Virus record (IMG/VR): IMGVR_UViG_3300021964_009390
Coordinates: 1-64,000 of that record
Source: a virus
Length of the DNA: 64,000 nt
Strand: one strand, 5' to 3'
Shown here: piece after piece, positions 8,268 to 16,959 of the stretch
Layout of the letters: each line of letters starts with the position of its first letter
How positions within the stretch are numbered: position 1 is the stretch's first letter
Translations under genes and position numbers: made by a program
The notes under the pieces: generated by a model
What the model was told of the DNA's origin: nothing
Database searches by the model: none
Seen by the model: only the letters and a program-made list of their open reading frames with translations

Positions 8268-8876
8268 TCATATTTTTTTAACAAAAAATGGTTCCCATTC
8301 CTCCCTGTAGTGTTTAAACACATGGAGATAGGGAAGCGGTTTTATTGGTGCTAGCTCGTTTCCGGCCACGTCTTTGAATGGATATATATTACCACGTGTG
8401 TTATTACAAGGCTTACATGTGAGAGTCAAATTAAAATCATCGTTTGTACCGTGTAAGCTTTTAGGTAATATATGCTCCACACTCATGTCACATATTGGTT
8501 TCTTATTACCGCATATCTGGCAACGACCGGAATAACGTTTGTACATGTATTTGACTGTAGGCTTGATTTTACAATTATAACTCCACTTAGATGTAGTCAA
8601 TAAAATAGTCGGTACAGGATATTTAGACTTGTTCGTTCGGACATACGGTTGATTGTTATATAACTCCCCCGGTGATGATTCGACCCATTGATCCCAGTTT
8701 TTAATGTTACTATGACTATCTATAACAAACACAGAACATTGAGTCCTAGATTTACCTTGGTCTCGGACTATTTTATGTACACTCTCCCGAGCTGATGTGA
8801 CTCCGATAGGTGTCCAAAACTTTGATAAGATCAATGTTATACTATCATACGGGTCACATATATATCCAACGCTCAT
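8268..8876 (-). CDS. HNH endonuclease
   Basis: 202 residues from the chosen start at 8876, two bases downstream of the +1 expected from a TATAAATA box at 8884-8891; a longer frame up to 9008 would run into the divergent gene. The C-terminal half holds a zinc-finger HNH motif: CQICGNKKPICDMSVEHILP then CKPCNNTRG. The N-terminal part is unassigned. Such genes are often homing nucleases, but with a DNA-modification gene next door a defence or exclusion role is also possible. Confidence 0.8.
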   Translation of the reverse strand: MSVGYICDPYDSITLILSKFWTPIGVTSARESVHKIVRDQGKSRTQCSVFVIDSHSNIKNWDQWVESSPGELYNNQPYVRTNKSKYPVPTILLTTSKWSYNCKIKPTVKYMYKRYSGRCQICGNKKPICDMSVEHILPKSLHGTNDDFNLTLTCKPCNNTRGNIYPFKDVAGNELAPIKPLPYLHVFKHYREEWEPFFVKKI

Positions 8877-8883
8877 ATATGTA

Positions 8884-8891
8884 TATTTATA
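8884..8891 (-). promoter_or_regulatory. Late promoter box TATAAATA (minus strand)
   Basis: Exact T4 late consensus reading toward the HNH gene; the expected +1 lies about two bases before its ATG at 8876. Confidence 0.6.
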
Positions 8892-8929
8892 TGTTGATAA
8901 TGCAGCTTCTACATTATATAATATGTTAT

Positions 8930-9730
8930 ATGAAAATTGAAGTTTCTCATGAGAGCCCGTTAAGCCTTTTAGATAAATCATTAGAATACAACGACTATTG
9001 TTACGCATTAGTACATCTGTTCGAACAATACCCGGAATATTATAATTTCTTCAAAAATGCAAAAGATGTTCATGACAAATGTGTGTATCTAGACAACAGT
9101 ATATTCGAACTAGGTACCAGCTTCGAACCTAAAAGTTACAGCAAATGGATAGAACAGCTGCAACCTAATGTGTATATCGTTCCGGACACATTAGAGGATG
9201 GTAAGGAGACAATTACACAATTTTATACATTCACTGGTGAATACACGAGTTTACCAGGTATAAAGATGGGAGTGGTTCAAGGTAAGACATATGATGATCT
9301 AGTTAGATGTTACAGTTTCATGAGCGAGTATGCAGATATTGTTGCTATAAGCTTTGACTATTCATACTATTTATCCACCGGAGTGGGTAACACTAAACTA
9401 GAAAGGTACATGAATGGTCGTAAAAAATTTATACAAGATTTAATAAATGAAAATCGATGGAACTGGGCAAAGCCAGTACATTTACTAGGTTGTAGTTTGG
9501 CTAGAGAATTCACATACTATGTAGACAACAACATACACAACATCAGAAGCTGTGACACATCAAACCCGATAGTTGCATCTATGTTCGATTTAAAATACAA
9601 TGATGAATGGGGATTGAATGAGAAACCATCGCAAAAATTAGCGGATATGTTAGAAGCAAACTTGAATGACGACCAAATGGAACTTTTAGAGTATAATTTG
9701 AAAATGTTTAAGAAAATTTTAAGAAGATGA
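8930..9730 (+). CDS. dpdA: DpdA-like guanine transglycosylase for DNA modification
   Basis: 266 residues from ATG 8930 (a longer frame to 8810 would overlap the divergent gene and adds non-homologous residues). It resembles the phage DpdA branch of tRNA-guanine transglycosylases, which swap guanine in DNA for a 7-deazaguanine. YLDNSIFELG (Asp 55) corresponds to the first active-site Asp region of TGT, and SCDTSNP (Asp 209) to the nucleophile region. Between lie IKMGVVQGKT, VAISFDYSYY and VHLLGCSLAREF. It overlaps by four bases a formyltransferase, with QueF 2 kb downstream, which supports the modification role. No zinc site is evident. Subfamily is not certain. Confidence 0.75.
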   Translation: MKIEVSHESPLSLLDKSLEYNDYCYALVHLFEQYPEYYNFFKNAKDVHDKCVYLDNSIFELGTSFEPKSYSKWIEQLQPNVYIVPDTLEDGKETITQFYTFTGEYTSLPGIKMGVVQGKTYDDLVRCYSFMSEYADIVAISFDYSYYLSTGVGNTKLERYMNGRKKFIQDLINENRWNWAKPVHLLGCSLAREFTYYVDNNIHNIRSCDTSNPIVASMFDLKYNDEWGLNEKPSQKLADMLEANLNDDQMELLEYNLKMFKKILRR

Positions 9731-10272
9731 CACGTGACCGTCCATGGATAGCCTTGTACAGTCATACTGGGTCTGAAATAGTAAATGTATCTAAAAAATT
9801 AGGAGCCCTTCCGGACCTGGTAGTAACAAACAACGATCGATCACTCATACATGTCAAACATTCACTCCGGACAGCATCTAAACCATCAGCAGTTGATTAC
9901 CGAACTGTATTCGACACTGTCGGTGAGAATCCAATAGTCACGCTGCATGGATGGATGAGAATTATTCCCGGTGAAATCTGCGAAGAATATGATATATACA
10001 ATTTGCACCCTGGGTTGATAACCAAATATCCAGAGCTCAAAGGTAAGGACCCGCAGCAAAGGGTATTTGAAATGCTAAACTCGCCACAATATGTTGGCTG
10101 TGTGTTACATCGAGCCATTGCTGAAGTAGATGCCGGTGATATTATCATGACCCGGAGCGTGTTCAACACATACATGTCCGTACATACATTGACAGATGTA
10201 TTGCATGAAATGGCCGGGTCAATGTGGGTAGATTTTTTCGAAAGAGAATTATATGATGAATCAAACCTTTAA
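9727..10272 (+). CDS. Formyltransferase, candidate preQ1 formyltransferase (DpdN-like)
   Basis: 181 residues with the folate-dependent formyltransferase core of the PurN/Fmt superfamily: IYNLHPGLITKYPELKG (catalytic His about 97) and AIAEVDAGDIIM (catalytic Asp about 138). It starts within the stop of the dpdA-like gene (ATGA overlap), so the two are translationally coupled. DpdN has been proposed as the enzyme formylating 7-aminomethyl-7-deazaguanine in phage DNA, and gene position makes that the best guess. A PurN-type role in purine synthesis is the alternative. Confidence 0.7.
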   Translation: MTRDRPWIALYSHTGSEIVNVSKKLGALPDLVVTNNDRSLIHVKHSLRTASKPSAVDYRTVFDTVGENPIVTLHGWMRIIPGEICEEYDIYNLHPGLITKYPELKGKDPQQRVFEMLNSPQYVGCVLHRAIAEVDAGDIIMTRSVFNTYMSVHTLTDVLHEMAGSMWVDFFERELYDESNL

Positions 10273-10537
10273 GTTAAAACCAATAAAAACCCCAGACGGT
10301 AAAATACACATAAGGGAAGTGTATTACACCTCAACCGGGTCGATATGCGATATAGAGATGCAAGTAAAACATCCATACACTGGTGATCGAGTGAAAGATT
10401 TAGAATATTTGAAACCACTATATTACAATGTGGAACAGTTCGGAATGTATGATGACCGAGTCATAAAATATGATCCGGACAATGACACTTTGGTTGAATG
10501 GGAATTACAAGAAGATGGTACCGTGGAGACATCTTAA
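10253..10537 (+). CDS. Unknown small protein
   Basis: 94 residues starting MMNQTFKLKPIKTPDG, mostly predicted beta strand and acidic at the C-terminus. It overlaps the formyltransferase end by 20 bases in another frame, so it belongs to the same transcript. No domain is recognised. Confidence 0.6.
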   Translation: MMNQTFKLKPIKTPDGKIHIREVYYTSTGSICDIEMQVKHPYTGDRVKDLEYLKPLYYNVEQFGMYDDRVIKYDPDNDTLVEWELQEDGTVETS

Positions 10538-10553
10538 CAATCGAGGAAAATTG

Positions 10554-10730
10554 ATGGTACTGTGTGTACCGTTAAACATGTACATAGCGATACTGTATGC
10601 TACAGCTGGAAGTTATCTCGCAATATTACCGGTATGTGCAGCGGCAATATGTGGCATGGCTACATATAATAAGAAATATCAAATTTACAATACAGATGAG
10701 CAACCAAAATCAACAGACTCCCGAGAATAG
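10554..10730 (+). CDS. Small two-helix membrane protein
   Basis: 58 residues from ATG 10554, which is preceded by a good GAGGAAAA ribosome site. Hydrophobic segments at about residues 3-17 and 19-36 contain small residues and Cys. The tail is polar. It overlaps the next gene by 35 bases in another frame. Function unknown. Confidence 0.5.
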   Translation: MVLCVPLNMYIAILYATAGSYLAILPVCAAAICGMATYNKKYQIYNTDEQPKSTDSRE

Positions 10731-11064
10731 ACAATTCACCACCGGTGCGCAACGTGACACAGGAGAAGGTAAACTTCGAATGAGTTTAGTACCACAACAG
10801 GAATTAAAACGTGTAATGAAGCGTTACCTAGACGGTGCAAAAAAATATGGGGAGAACAACTGGATGAGAGGCATGCCGTTGAGTGTATATTACGATTGCG
10901 CGCATAGACATCTGGATGCATGGTGGCGTGGTGATGATGGAGAAGATCATGCAGCAGCTGTAGTATGGAACATGCTATGCGCCATGTGGACAGAAGCAAA
11001 CCACAATGATGATGAACATTTAGGGGATGGTTTAAATGATAAGTGGAAATTCCCTAGTGATTAG
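10696..11064 (+). CDS. dATP/dGTP diphosphohydrolase-type domain (DUF5664)
   Basis: 122 residues from ATG 10696; upstream in-frame codons overlap the small membrane gene and look non-coding. The stretch TTGAQRDTGEGKLRMSLVP followed by YLDGAKKYGENNWMRGMPLS and HRHLDAWWRGDDGEDHAAAVVWN is characteristic of the phage DUF5664 family, related to MazG-type nucleotide pyrophosphohydrolases. It would adjust the deoxynucleotide pool, fitting the adjacent DNA-modification genes. Confidence 0.75.
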   Translation: MSNQNQQTPENRQFTTGAQRDTGEGKLRMSLVPQQELKRVMKRYLDGAKKYGENNWMRGMPLSVYYDCAHRHLDAWWRGDDGEDHAAAVVWNMLCAMWTEANHNDDEHLGDGLNDKWKFPSD

Positions 11065-11079
11065 TTTATAATATATACA

Positions 11080-11637
11080 ATGTTAATTAGTTTCACAGGT
11101 GCGCAAAGTACTGGTAAGAGTACACTATTAGAACGTATGGTGAGTGATGTAAAATTTAGAAAATGTTCATTCATCAAAGAAGTTACACGTAAAGTTGCCC
11201 GGCAAGGAGTGAATATAAATGACTCTGGTGACAATATAACTCAGCTATTGATATTATCAGAGCATATAAACAATCATATCATGCGCGGTTGCACGGTTTT
11301 AGATCGGTGCATAGTAGATGGCTTGATATATACTGAATGGTTGTATAATGAAGGCAAAGTAGACAAATGGGTATATGAATATGCTGTCAACTTACACAAC
11401 GCATTATTACCTAAACTAGACATTATATTTTATACAAACCCAGCAGATGTACCATTAGTAAACGATGGTCAGAGGAGCGTGAACAAAGAATTTAGGGAGG
11501 GTATAATACGGCTATACAACGAATATTACGAGTGTAACACTATAGCTAGAGACAAGACTGTAACATTATCAGGCACAGTTGATCAAAGATACAAAACCAT
11601 TACAAACACTTTAAAAAATCATGACACAACTAGATAA
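11080..11637 (+). CDS. P-loop NTPase / nucleoside kinase-like (AAA_28, NadR-like)
   Basis: 185 residues. Walker A GAQSTGKST at 7-15, then FIKEVTRKVARQG, a DRCIVDGL motif near residue 76 (Walker B/DR pattern of the NadR kinase domain) and IIFYTNPADVP. This family includes nicotinamide-riboside and other small-molecule kinases. Substrate is unknown. It is preceded by a host-type -10 (TATAAT) region and overlaps QueF by 17 bases. Confidence 0.65.
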   Translation: MLISFTGAQSTGKSTLLERMVSDVKFRKCSFIKEVTRKVARQGVNINDSGDNITQLLILSEHINNHIMRGCTVLDRCIVDGLIYTEWLYNEGKVDKWVYEYAVNLHNALLPKLDIIFYTNPADVPLVNDGQRSVNKEFREGIIRLYNEYYECNTIARDKTVTLSGTVDQRYKTITNTLKNHDTTR

Positions 11638-12535
11638 TTCACATATTAGCAAAGTGCTGGGACAAACTGTTGATTACCCAGATCAATATGACCCTACTAT
11701 ACTGGTCAGAGAACCAAGGATCAACAATAGGCAACACTTGGATATACACGATGACAACCTACCTTTTGTAGGTTACGACACATGGAACGCGTACGAAGTA
11801 AGTACTCTGACTACAAAGGGTCTCCCGGTGACTGGAGTATTGAAAATAGTATATCCTTGTGATAGTAAATACATAGTAGAGAGCAAAAGCATCAAACTGT
11901 ATTTGAACTCATTCAATATGTTCAACTGCGGAGACACTAGACAACAGTCAATAACAAATCTAGTGAATGCGGTTAGACGGGATTTGGGTGAATTGCTACA
12001 AACCACTGTACAAGCTGAGTTTATTGATGACAATAATAGGACCAACCCAGAACCAGTGTTTGGTGAAATGTATCATTACAGTAGTTTAGAGTATGACCTG
12101 GTACCAGGAGATACGATTGACGATAGCGACTTCACTATATACGAGGAAACCCCGGGAATATTGAAGAGTCATAATGTGACACAGAGTGTACAAGTATTTA
12201 AATCTGGATTGTTGAAGAGCAATTGCCGTGTGACTAGCCAACCTGACTGGGGAGATGTATTTGTTTACATACTAGGTAACAAACACGTTACATATGAAAG
12301 TATGTTGGAGTACATTGTTTCGTTTAGAAATGAATGTCATTTCCATGAAGAAATATGCGAGACAATTTACAAGAGATTGTCCACATTACTATCACCGGAC
12401 GAATTGTGTGTTACATGCTTGTATGCGAGAAGGGGTGGCATAGATATAAATCCAACCAGAGCGTCACACGAACATTTACTACCACAGAATTTGATAGACC
12501 CTAAAATAGAGCACTGTAAAACACAAAAACAGTAG
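11621..12535 (+). CDS. queF: NADPH-dependent preQ0 reductase QueF (long form)
   Basis: 304 residues, the bimodular QueF type (E. coli is 282). It reduces 7-cyano-7-deazaguanine (preQ0) to preQ1. The N-terminal half has VGYDTWNAYEVSTLTTKGLP and the NADPH-binding ESKSIKLYLNSFN. The C-terminal half has catalytic Cys 202 in SNCRVTSQPDWGD with Asp 209, His 242-Glu 243 in HFHEE, and RRGGIDINP. All key residues are present. In a phage, with a DpdA-like enzyme nearby, the likely purpose is modified DNA rather than tRNA queuosine. preQ0 must come from the host or genes outside the window. Confidence 0.93.
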   Translation: MTQLDNSHISKVLGQTVDYPDQYDPTILVREPRINNRQHLDIHDDNLPFVGYDTWNAYEVSTLTTKGLPVTGVLKIVYPCDSKYIVESKSIKLYLNSFNMFNCGDTRQQSITNLVNAVRRDLGELLQTTVQAEFIDDNNRTNPEPVFGEMYHYSSLEYDLVPGDTIDDSDFTIYEETPGILKSHNVTQSVQVFKSGLLKSNCRVTSQPDWGDVFVYILGNKHVTYESMLEYIVSFRNECHFHEEICETIYKRLSTLLSPDELCVTCLYARRGGIDINPTRASHEHLLPQNLIDPKIEHCKTQKQ

Positions 12536-12554
12536 TTAAACATAACTGGAGCTC

Positions 12555-12561
12555 ATAAATA
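12555..12561 (+). promoter_or_regulatory. Late promoter box ATAAATA
   Basis: Exactly five bases before the ATG at 12567. Confidence 0.7.
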
Positions 12562-12566
12562 ATGTT

Positions 12567-13193
12567 ATGAGTGATGAAGCTAGTATATTACGTACCGGTC
12601 CTTTGCAACCAGTCCAGCCACATGTGACGCGCCGCCGGGAGCGGATGATGGAACAGGACATGTCTGATACCGCGTTCAGACAAGAGCAAGCGATCAAGAA
12701 AAACAAAATAGGTGATGCAACTGCTGTGGTGGCGGACCAAGCAGAGGCCGCGGCGGATGCTGGTACACCGTTTACAAAAAAACAACTCGCCCAAACAGCA
12801 GTGGAGGTGCTTTCTCAGATGAATTTTGAAGTACCGTCTCAATCTGGGAAAATGATCGAACGAGACCCATCACAACAAGGTAGCCAATTTAGTTTACCAG
12901 AATACGGGTATTATATGGATTTGATAGAACTAGCAACAGAGGGTATACCTATTGAGTACCCAAAAGGTAACTTAACAACCAAAGGTGTGAAACCAGAGAC
13001 CCCGGAACGATTCCGGAATGTATTTGAAGGTGGTTTGAAAAAAGCTCGTAACCGGATAAGTGATGACCCGGAATTAAAAGAGGTGTTACCACAATATGTT
13101 AGAGAACAAAAATCCGGCATGCCAGTGCCATTGAGTATACCCAAACTAGACAATTTCACAAGCCTGAACCAATTTATCAACAGACATAGTTGA
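12567..13193 (+). CDS. Late-expressed protein of unknown function
   Basis: 208 residues, start fixed by a late box five bases upstream. Helical, highly charged N-terminal half with an Ala-rich stretch (ATAVVADQAEAAADA) and Gln-rich parts; C-terminal half has PETPERFRNVFEGGLKKARNRI. No signal peptide or membrane segment. Late timing suggests a virion or assembly protein, but no family is recognised. Confidence 0.6.
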   Translation: MSDEASILRTGPLQPVQPHVTRRRERMMEQDMSDTAFRQEQAIKKNKIGDATAVVADQAEAAADAGTPFTKKQLAQTAVEVLSQMNFEVPSQSGKMIERDPSQQGSQFSLPEYGYYMDLIELATEGIPIEYPKGNLTTKGVKPETPERFRNVFEGGLKKARNRISDDPELKEVLPQYVREQKSGMPVPLSIPKLDNFTSLNQFINRHS

Positions 13194-13206
13194 AATATAC
13201 AATAAC

Positions 13207-13227
13207 ATACACTATATATTAGTGTAT
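13207..13227. promoter_or_regulatory. Inverted repeat over a start codon
   Basis: ATACACTA / TAGTGTAT (8-bp perfect arms, five-base loop). The right arm includes the first two bases of the ATG at 13226. It could be an operator or a translation-blocking hairpin; the AT content makes chance possible. Confidence 0.35.
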
Positions 13228-13441
13228 GAACCGATACTCATCGAACAAAAAATTCATAGTAACCATAAAAAACAAATGGTCTAACCAATCTAGAACCATT
13301 GTTTTATCCAGCGACAAGGACATCCGGGACCTGCACAAGTATGCATATTACAAACATACAAACAACCTCGAAGATATAACATCCATACAGAACACTGGTA
13401 AAAAAAATCTATTTACTTTACGTTCCGGGTTTAGAAAATGA
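13226..13441 (+). CDS. Small basic protein, unknown
   Basis: 71 residues, Lys/Asn-rich, starting MNRYSSNKKFIVTIKNKWSN. It overlaps the following glycosyltransferase by four bases (ATGA), so it is probably the first gene of that transcript. No domain recognised. Confidence 0.5.
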   Translation: MNRYSSNKKFIVTIKNKWSNQSRTIVLSSDKDIRDLHKYAYYKHTNNLEDITSIQNTGKKNLFTLRSGFRK

Positions 13442-14487
13442 CACGTACTGGTTATGTAGTTTTTTGTGAAGACAAAAAGTATCTGTTGTGGCAGACAGAA
13501 CTGTTGATACAGTCACTCACTAAGAGAGCTCAGGTGTCACGTGATGATATAGTGGTGTTATTTGCTGACCCAGCGTATCATAACAAGAACAACGAGTATA
13601 GTGTGTCACCGTACATGAGCGGCATGATATCGTGTTACTCACCTGCACGTTTCCATTGTGTTCAAAACTGGGGAAGGAAAAACTGGTATTACCGGTTCAA
13701 AGACGATGGTTCGTGGTACCCTAAACAATATCCCGGTATCAATAAATGGTTGAGTTTATGTGAAGCTGCAAATGCCGGTTGGTTAGACGACTTCGATGAA
13801 GTGCTACTGTTAGAACAAGATTTATGGTTCAGTGGTACAATACCAGAGTTACCACCAGGTAACTGCGCGACGGACAACTGGATAAACAACCGTTACCGGG
13901 CATTTGAAGTGACAGATAAAGAGGTGCATATGAACACTGTAGGCTTCGACTTGGATGACATAATGAAACTATGCAAAGTTCCACCATCAAGCAGAGAAAA
14001 ATGGGTAGGTGGAGCCATAATATTTAAATTTGTTACCGATCAATTGAAGAAGGGTAAGTTTTTAAACAGCATTGTGAATTACAACCAATTGCTCATGACG
14101 TTGGGAGAATTAGCACTACCTCAAGGCGCTCGCCACGAGACTGACATGGTGGCACCATCACTAGCGATGGCGCATTGTGGAATGGACTGCACTCTCATAC
14201 AAGATTTGCAATGGCGGTCAGATGTATGGACCTGGCATGAAGAACCACCAACCAACACAGTAGTACACTATGGATGGGATTTCGCACATTACCCACATTT
14301 GAAATGCCCATTTAGTAAATTTAAATACAACGAATCACTACCCTGGGATGACCGGGAAACCTTGCTATCTGGACAGTCTAGCACAACATATACATGGATG
14401 AAATCATTCATTGACGACCTACTAGAGGTAGGGGAAATACAAATGGATCGAACATGTAACAACCAAGTGTCTATACCTGTGATATAA
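13438..14487 (+). CDS. Glycosyltransferase-like protein
   Basis: 349 residues. GT-A-like layout with a central acidic motif EVLLLEQDLWFSG near residue 121-133, in the place of the metal-binding DxD, after WYYRFKDDGSWYPKQYPGINKW. It resembles the SGT1/hydroxyproline arabinosyltransferase-like group found in phages and plants, but this is by impression. C-terminal VVHYGWDFAHYPHLKCP is His/aromatic-rich. Translationally coupled to both neighbours. Confidence 0.55.
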   Translation: MTRTGYVVFCEDKKYLLWQTELLIQSLTKRAQVSRDDIVVLFADPAYHNKNNEYSVSPYMSGMISCYSPARFHCVQNWGRKNWYYRFKDDGSWYPKQYPGINKWLSLCEAANAGWLDDFDEVLLLEQDLWFSGTIPELPPGNCATDNWINNRYRAFEVTDKEVHMNTVGFDLDDIMKLCKVPPSSREKWVGGAIIFKFVTDQLKKGKFLNSIVNYNQLLMTLGELALPQGARHETDMVAPSLAMAHCGMDCTLIQDLQWRSDVWTWHEEPPTNTVVHYGWDFAHYPHLKCPFSKFKYNESLPWDDRETLLSGQSSTTYTWMKSFIDDLLEVGEIQMDRTCNNQVSIPVI

Positions 14488-14852
14488 TGACAGTGGCTGA
14501 ACTGTTTCGTAAAGGAGATGTAAAAGAATGTGTAGACACTTTAGTAGCCTTGCATCGTAGACATTATCACCACCCCGGTTACACGTTGAACAGCCGGTTG
14601 GTAAGAGAAAAATACACCGACAAATTCAACAATATCGCCTCCATGTCTGGAAAGTCTGAAGATACAATCACGATAAAATATGACGAAAACAGCAGTACAT
14701 ATCGTTTAAAATTTAAAAATCAATTGATTAGAGAGTTGAACATACAAGACAAACAGTTAGGTTCCGCTACTATAAATCATCATGAAACGGCACTGTCTGA
14801 TGAACAAATCATAACAGAAATTTTATTTGAAACTACATATTACACGCTATAA
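14487..14852 (+). CDS. Unknown protein
   Basis: 121 residues; ATG overlaps the upstream stop by one base. It has RRHYHHPGYTLNSRLVREKYTDKFNN near residue 30 and a KYDENSSTYRLKFKNQ beta region. No recognised family. Confidence 0.5.
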   Translation: MTVAELFRKGDVKECVDTLVALHRRHYHHPGYTLNSRLVREKYTDKFNNIASMSGKSEDTITIKYDENSSTYRLKFKNQLIRELNIQDKQLGSATINHHETALSDEQIITEILFETTYYTL

Positions 14853-14892
14853 AGGTGTTGATATCACATGAAAAATAAACTATATATATTAT

Positions 14893-16959
14893 ATGAGCCA
14901 ACAAGACATTTATAATTTATCCGACCTATTAACATCTACTGCATCAGAAACTGATTATGGTGCCTTGAATTGGACTGGTACTTTTGACGAATACCTGGAC
15001 ATAGTGAATGAAACTCCAAAAGTAACTAGGAACTCATATCAGCGTATGTATGACATGGTAATGTCCCATGGTACAGAGGAAGTCAATTACTGTAAACAAA
15101 CATATACAAAATATAAATTTTTCGCTAGCGGTAAGGATGGTGACATAAGTATTTACGGTTTGGAAGAACCGTTGATGGAACTTGTAGATGTATTGAGATC
15201 CGCTGCGTATCACTATGGACCAGAGCGCAGAATCATATTGCTGCACGGTCCAGTAGGTAGTAGCAAATCGACGATAGTAACCACATTGAAAAAGGGATTA
15301 GAACAATATTCAATCACCGATCCATTGTATTCATTCACCTGGTGTGTGGAAGATGATAATGGTACACCAGTTGAAGTTCCATGCCCCATGAATGAAGAGC
15401 CATTGAAATTGTTACCGGAAGCCGCTAGGAAGAACATTGTTGAACGTATCAACAATTCACTAGCCAACGATGATTATAGAATCAAACTAGATGGCAATTT
15501 GTCACCAGTGTCCGAGTTTTACAGAGATAAGTTGCTGAAAAAATATAACGGTGATTTTAACAAAGTACTATCACACGTCAAAGTGAGACGTGTTATATTG
15601 TCTGAAAAATCAAGAGTAGGTATAGGAACATTTCAACCGAAAGATGAAAAGAGTCAAGATGCTACTGAATTAACAGGCGACATAAACTACAGAAAGCTAG
15701 CTCAATATGGTAGTGAGAGTGACCCACGTGCTTTTGACTTTGATGGTGAATTTTTGATATCAAACAGAGGCATGGTTGAGTTTCAAGAGATCCTCAAATT
15801 GCAAACAGAGTTTTTGTACGACCTCTTGGGAGCCACGCAAGAGCATCGAGTCAAGCCTAAACGATTCAATCAAGTACCGATAGATGAAGTGATTATAGGT
15901 CACACCAACAACGCAGAATATGACAAGCTGAAAAACAATAAGTTCATGGAGGCTCTACGTGACAGAACCATAAAAATAGATGTACCGTACTTACTGAAAA
16001 TAAATGATGAGAAAAAAATATACGATTATTTCTACAATCAACACACGGTACACAAACACATCGCACCACATACTACATATCTTGCTGCGCTGTATGCAGT
16101 AGTGTCACGTCTAGAAAAACCGGTCAAGAATGACATGAGTATAATCCAAAAAGCAAAATTGTACAACGGAGTTGGTGTACATGGTTTCACAGAAGAACAT
16201 GTCAAGGAGATGTTAGAAGAGACACCTAACGAAGGTTTGTTGTCTGGTGTGAGTGCGCGTTTCATACAGAATCAATTTAGTAACGCTATTGTGAACCCTA
16301 GGATGGGTAAAAAAAGTATCAATCCTTTCATGCTGTTCTCGCAAATACGAGACGGTATCAAAAATTATTCCGGTTTCAACAGCGAGGATCTGCGCGCTGA
16401 AGCGTTAGAAAGATTGGAACTAGTCGAGAAAGAATATGACCGTATAGTGAAAAGAGAGGTACAACAAGCGCTCAGCAGTAGTGAAGAGGCCATCAAAACG
16501 TTGTGTACAAATTATATTGACAACGTTGTTGCTTTTGTAAACGATGAAAAGGTGACCAACCCCATTACTGGTAAAGATGAACCGGCTAATGAAAAGATGA
16601 TGAGATCTATTGAGGAAAAAATAAATGTCTCTACCAATATGAAAGAAGATTTCCGTCGTGAGATCATGAATTATATGGGTTCACTGGCAGCAAAAGGTAA
16701 GTCATTTAAATACGATAGTAACGAGCAATTGCATAAAGCCCTAGAAAAGAAGTTGTTTGAAGATATTAAAGACAGTATCAAACTATCCGCGCTGGCACAA
16801 GACACGGCCACTGTGGTAGACAAGGAGTTACTTGATAAAATCAACGCACTCAAGCAACGACTGGTGAAAGACTTTGGGTATGATGAAGATAGTGCTCATG
16901 ATGTTCTCGTGTATGTGGGGAGTATATTTGCCCGAGGTGACGACGTAGGAGACAAGTAA
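14893..16959 (+). CDS. prkA: PrkA-type serine kinase (YeaG family)
   Basis: 688 residues, close to the family length (about 640). It has an AAA+ core with P-loop GPVGSSKST (119-127) followed by a C-terminal kinase-like region. PrkA/YeaG phosphorylates proteins under starvation in bacteria. Diagnostic stretches include YKFFASGKDGDISIYGLEEP before the P-loop, RGMVEFQEILK, and the IIGHTNNAEYDKLKNNKFMEALRDR motif. The next two genes are its usual partners, with ATG/stop overlaps, so the three are one operon. The start at 14893 follows an AT-rich host-type promoter region. Confidence 0.92.
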   Translation: MSQQDIYNLSDLLTSTASETDYGALNWTGTFDEYLDIVNETPKVTRNSYQRMYDMVMSHGTEEVNYCKQTYTKYKFFASGKDGDISIYGLEEPLMELVDVLRSAAYHYGPERRIILLHGPVGSSKSTIVTTLKKGLEQYSITDPLYSFTWCVEDDNGTPVEVPCPMNEEPLKLLPEAARKNIVERINNSLANDDYRIKLDGNLSPVSEFYRDKLLKKYNGDFNKVLSHVKVRRVILSEKSRVGIGTFQPKDEKSQDATELTGDINYRKLAQYGSESDPRAFDFDGEFLISNRGMVEFQEILKLQTEFLYDLLGATQEHRVKPKRFNQVPIDEVIIGHTNNAEYDKLKNNKFMEALRDRTIKIDVPYLLKINDEKKIYDYFYNQHTVHKHIAPHTTYLAALYAVVSRLEKPVKNDMSIIQKAKLYNGVGVHGFTEEHVKEMLEETPNEGLLSGVSARFIQNQFSNAIVNPRMGKKSINPFMLFSQIRDGIKNYSGFNSEDLRAEALERLELVEKEYDRIVKREVQQALSSSEEAIKTLCTNYIDNVVAFVNDEKVTNPITGKDEPANEKMMRSIEEKINVSTNMKEDFRREIMNYMGSLAAKGKSFKYDSNEQLHKALEKKLFEDIKDSIKLSALAQDTATVVDKELLDKINALKQRLVKDFGYDEDSAHDVLVYVGSIFARGDDVGDK

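Noticed and set aside
8810-8929. Longer start for the DpdA-like gene
   Set aside because: It would run head-on through the HNH gene and its late box, and the extra residues look like translated AT-rich promoter DNA.
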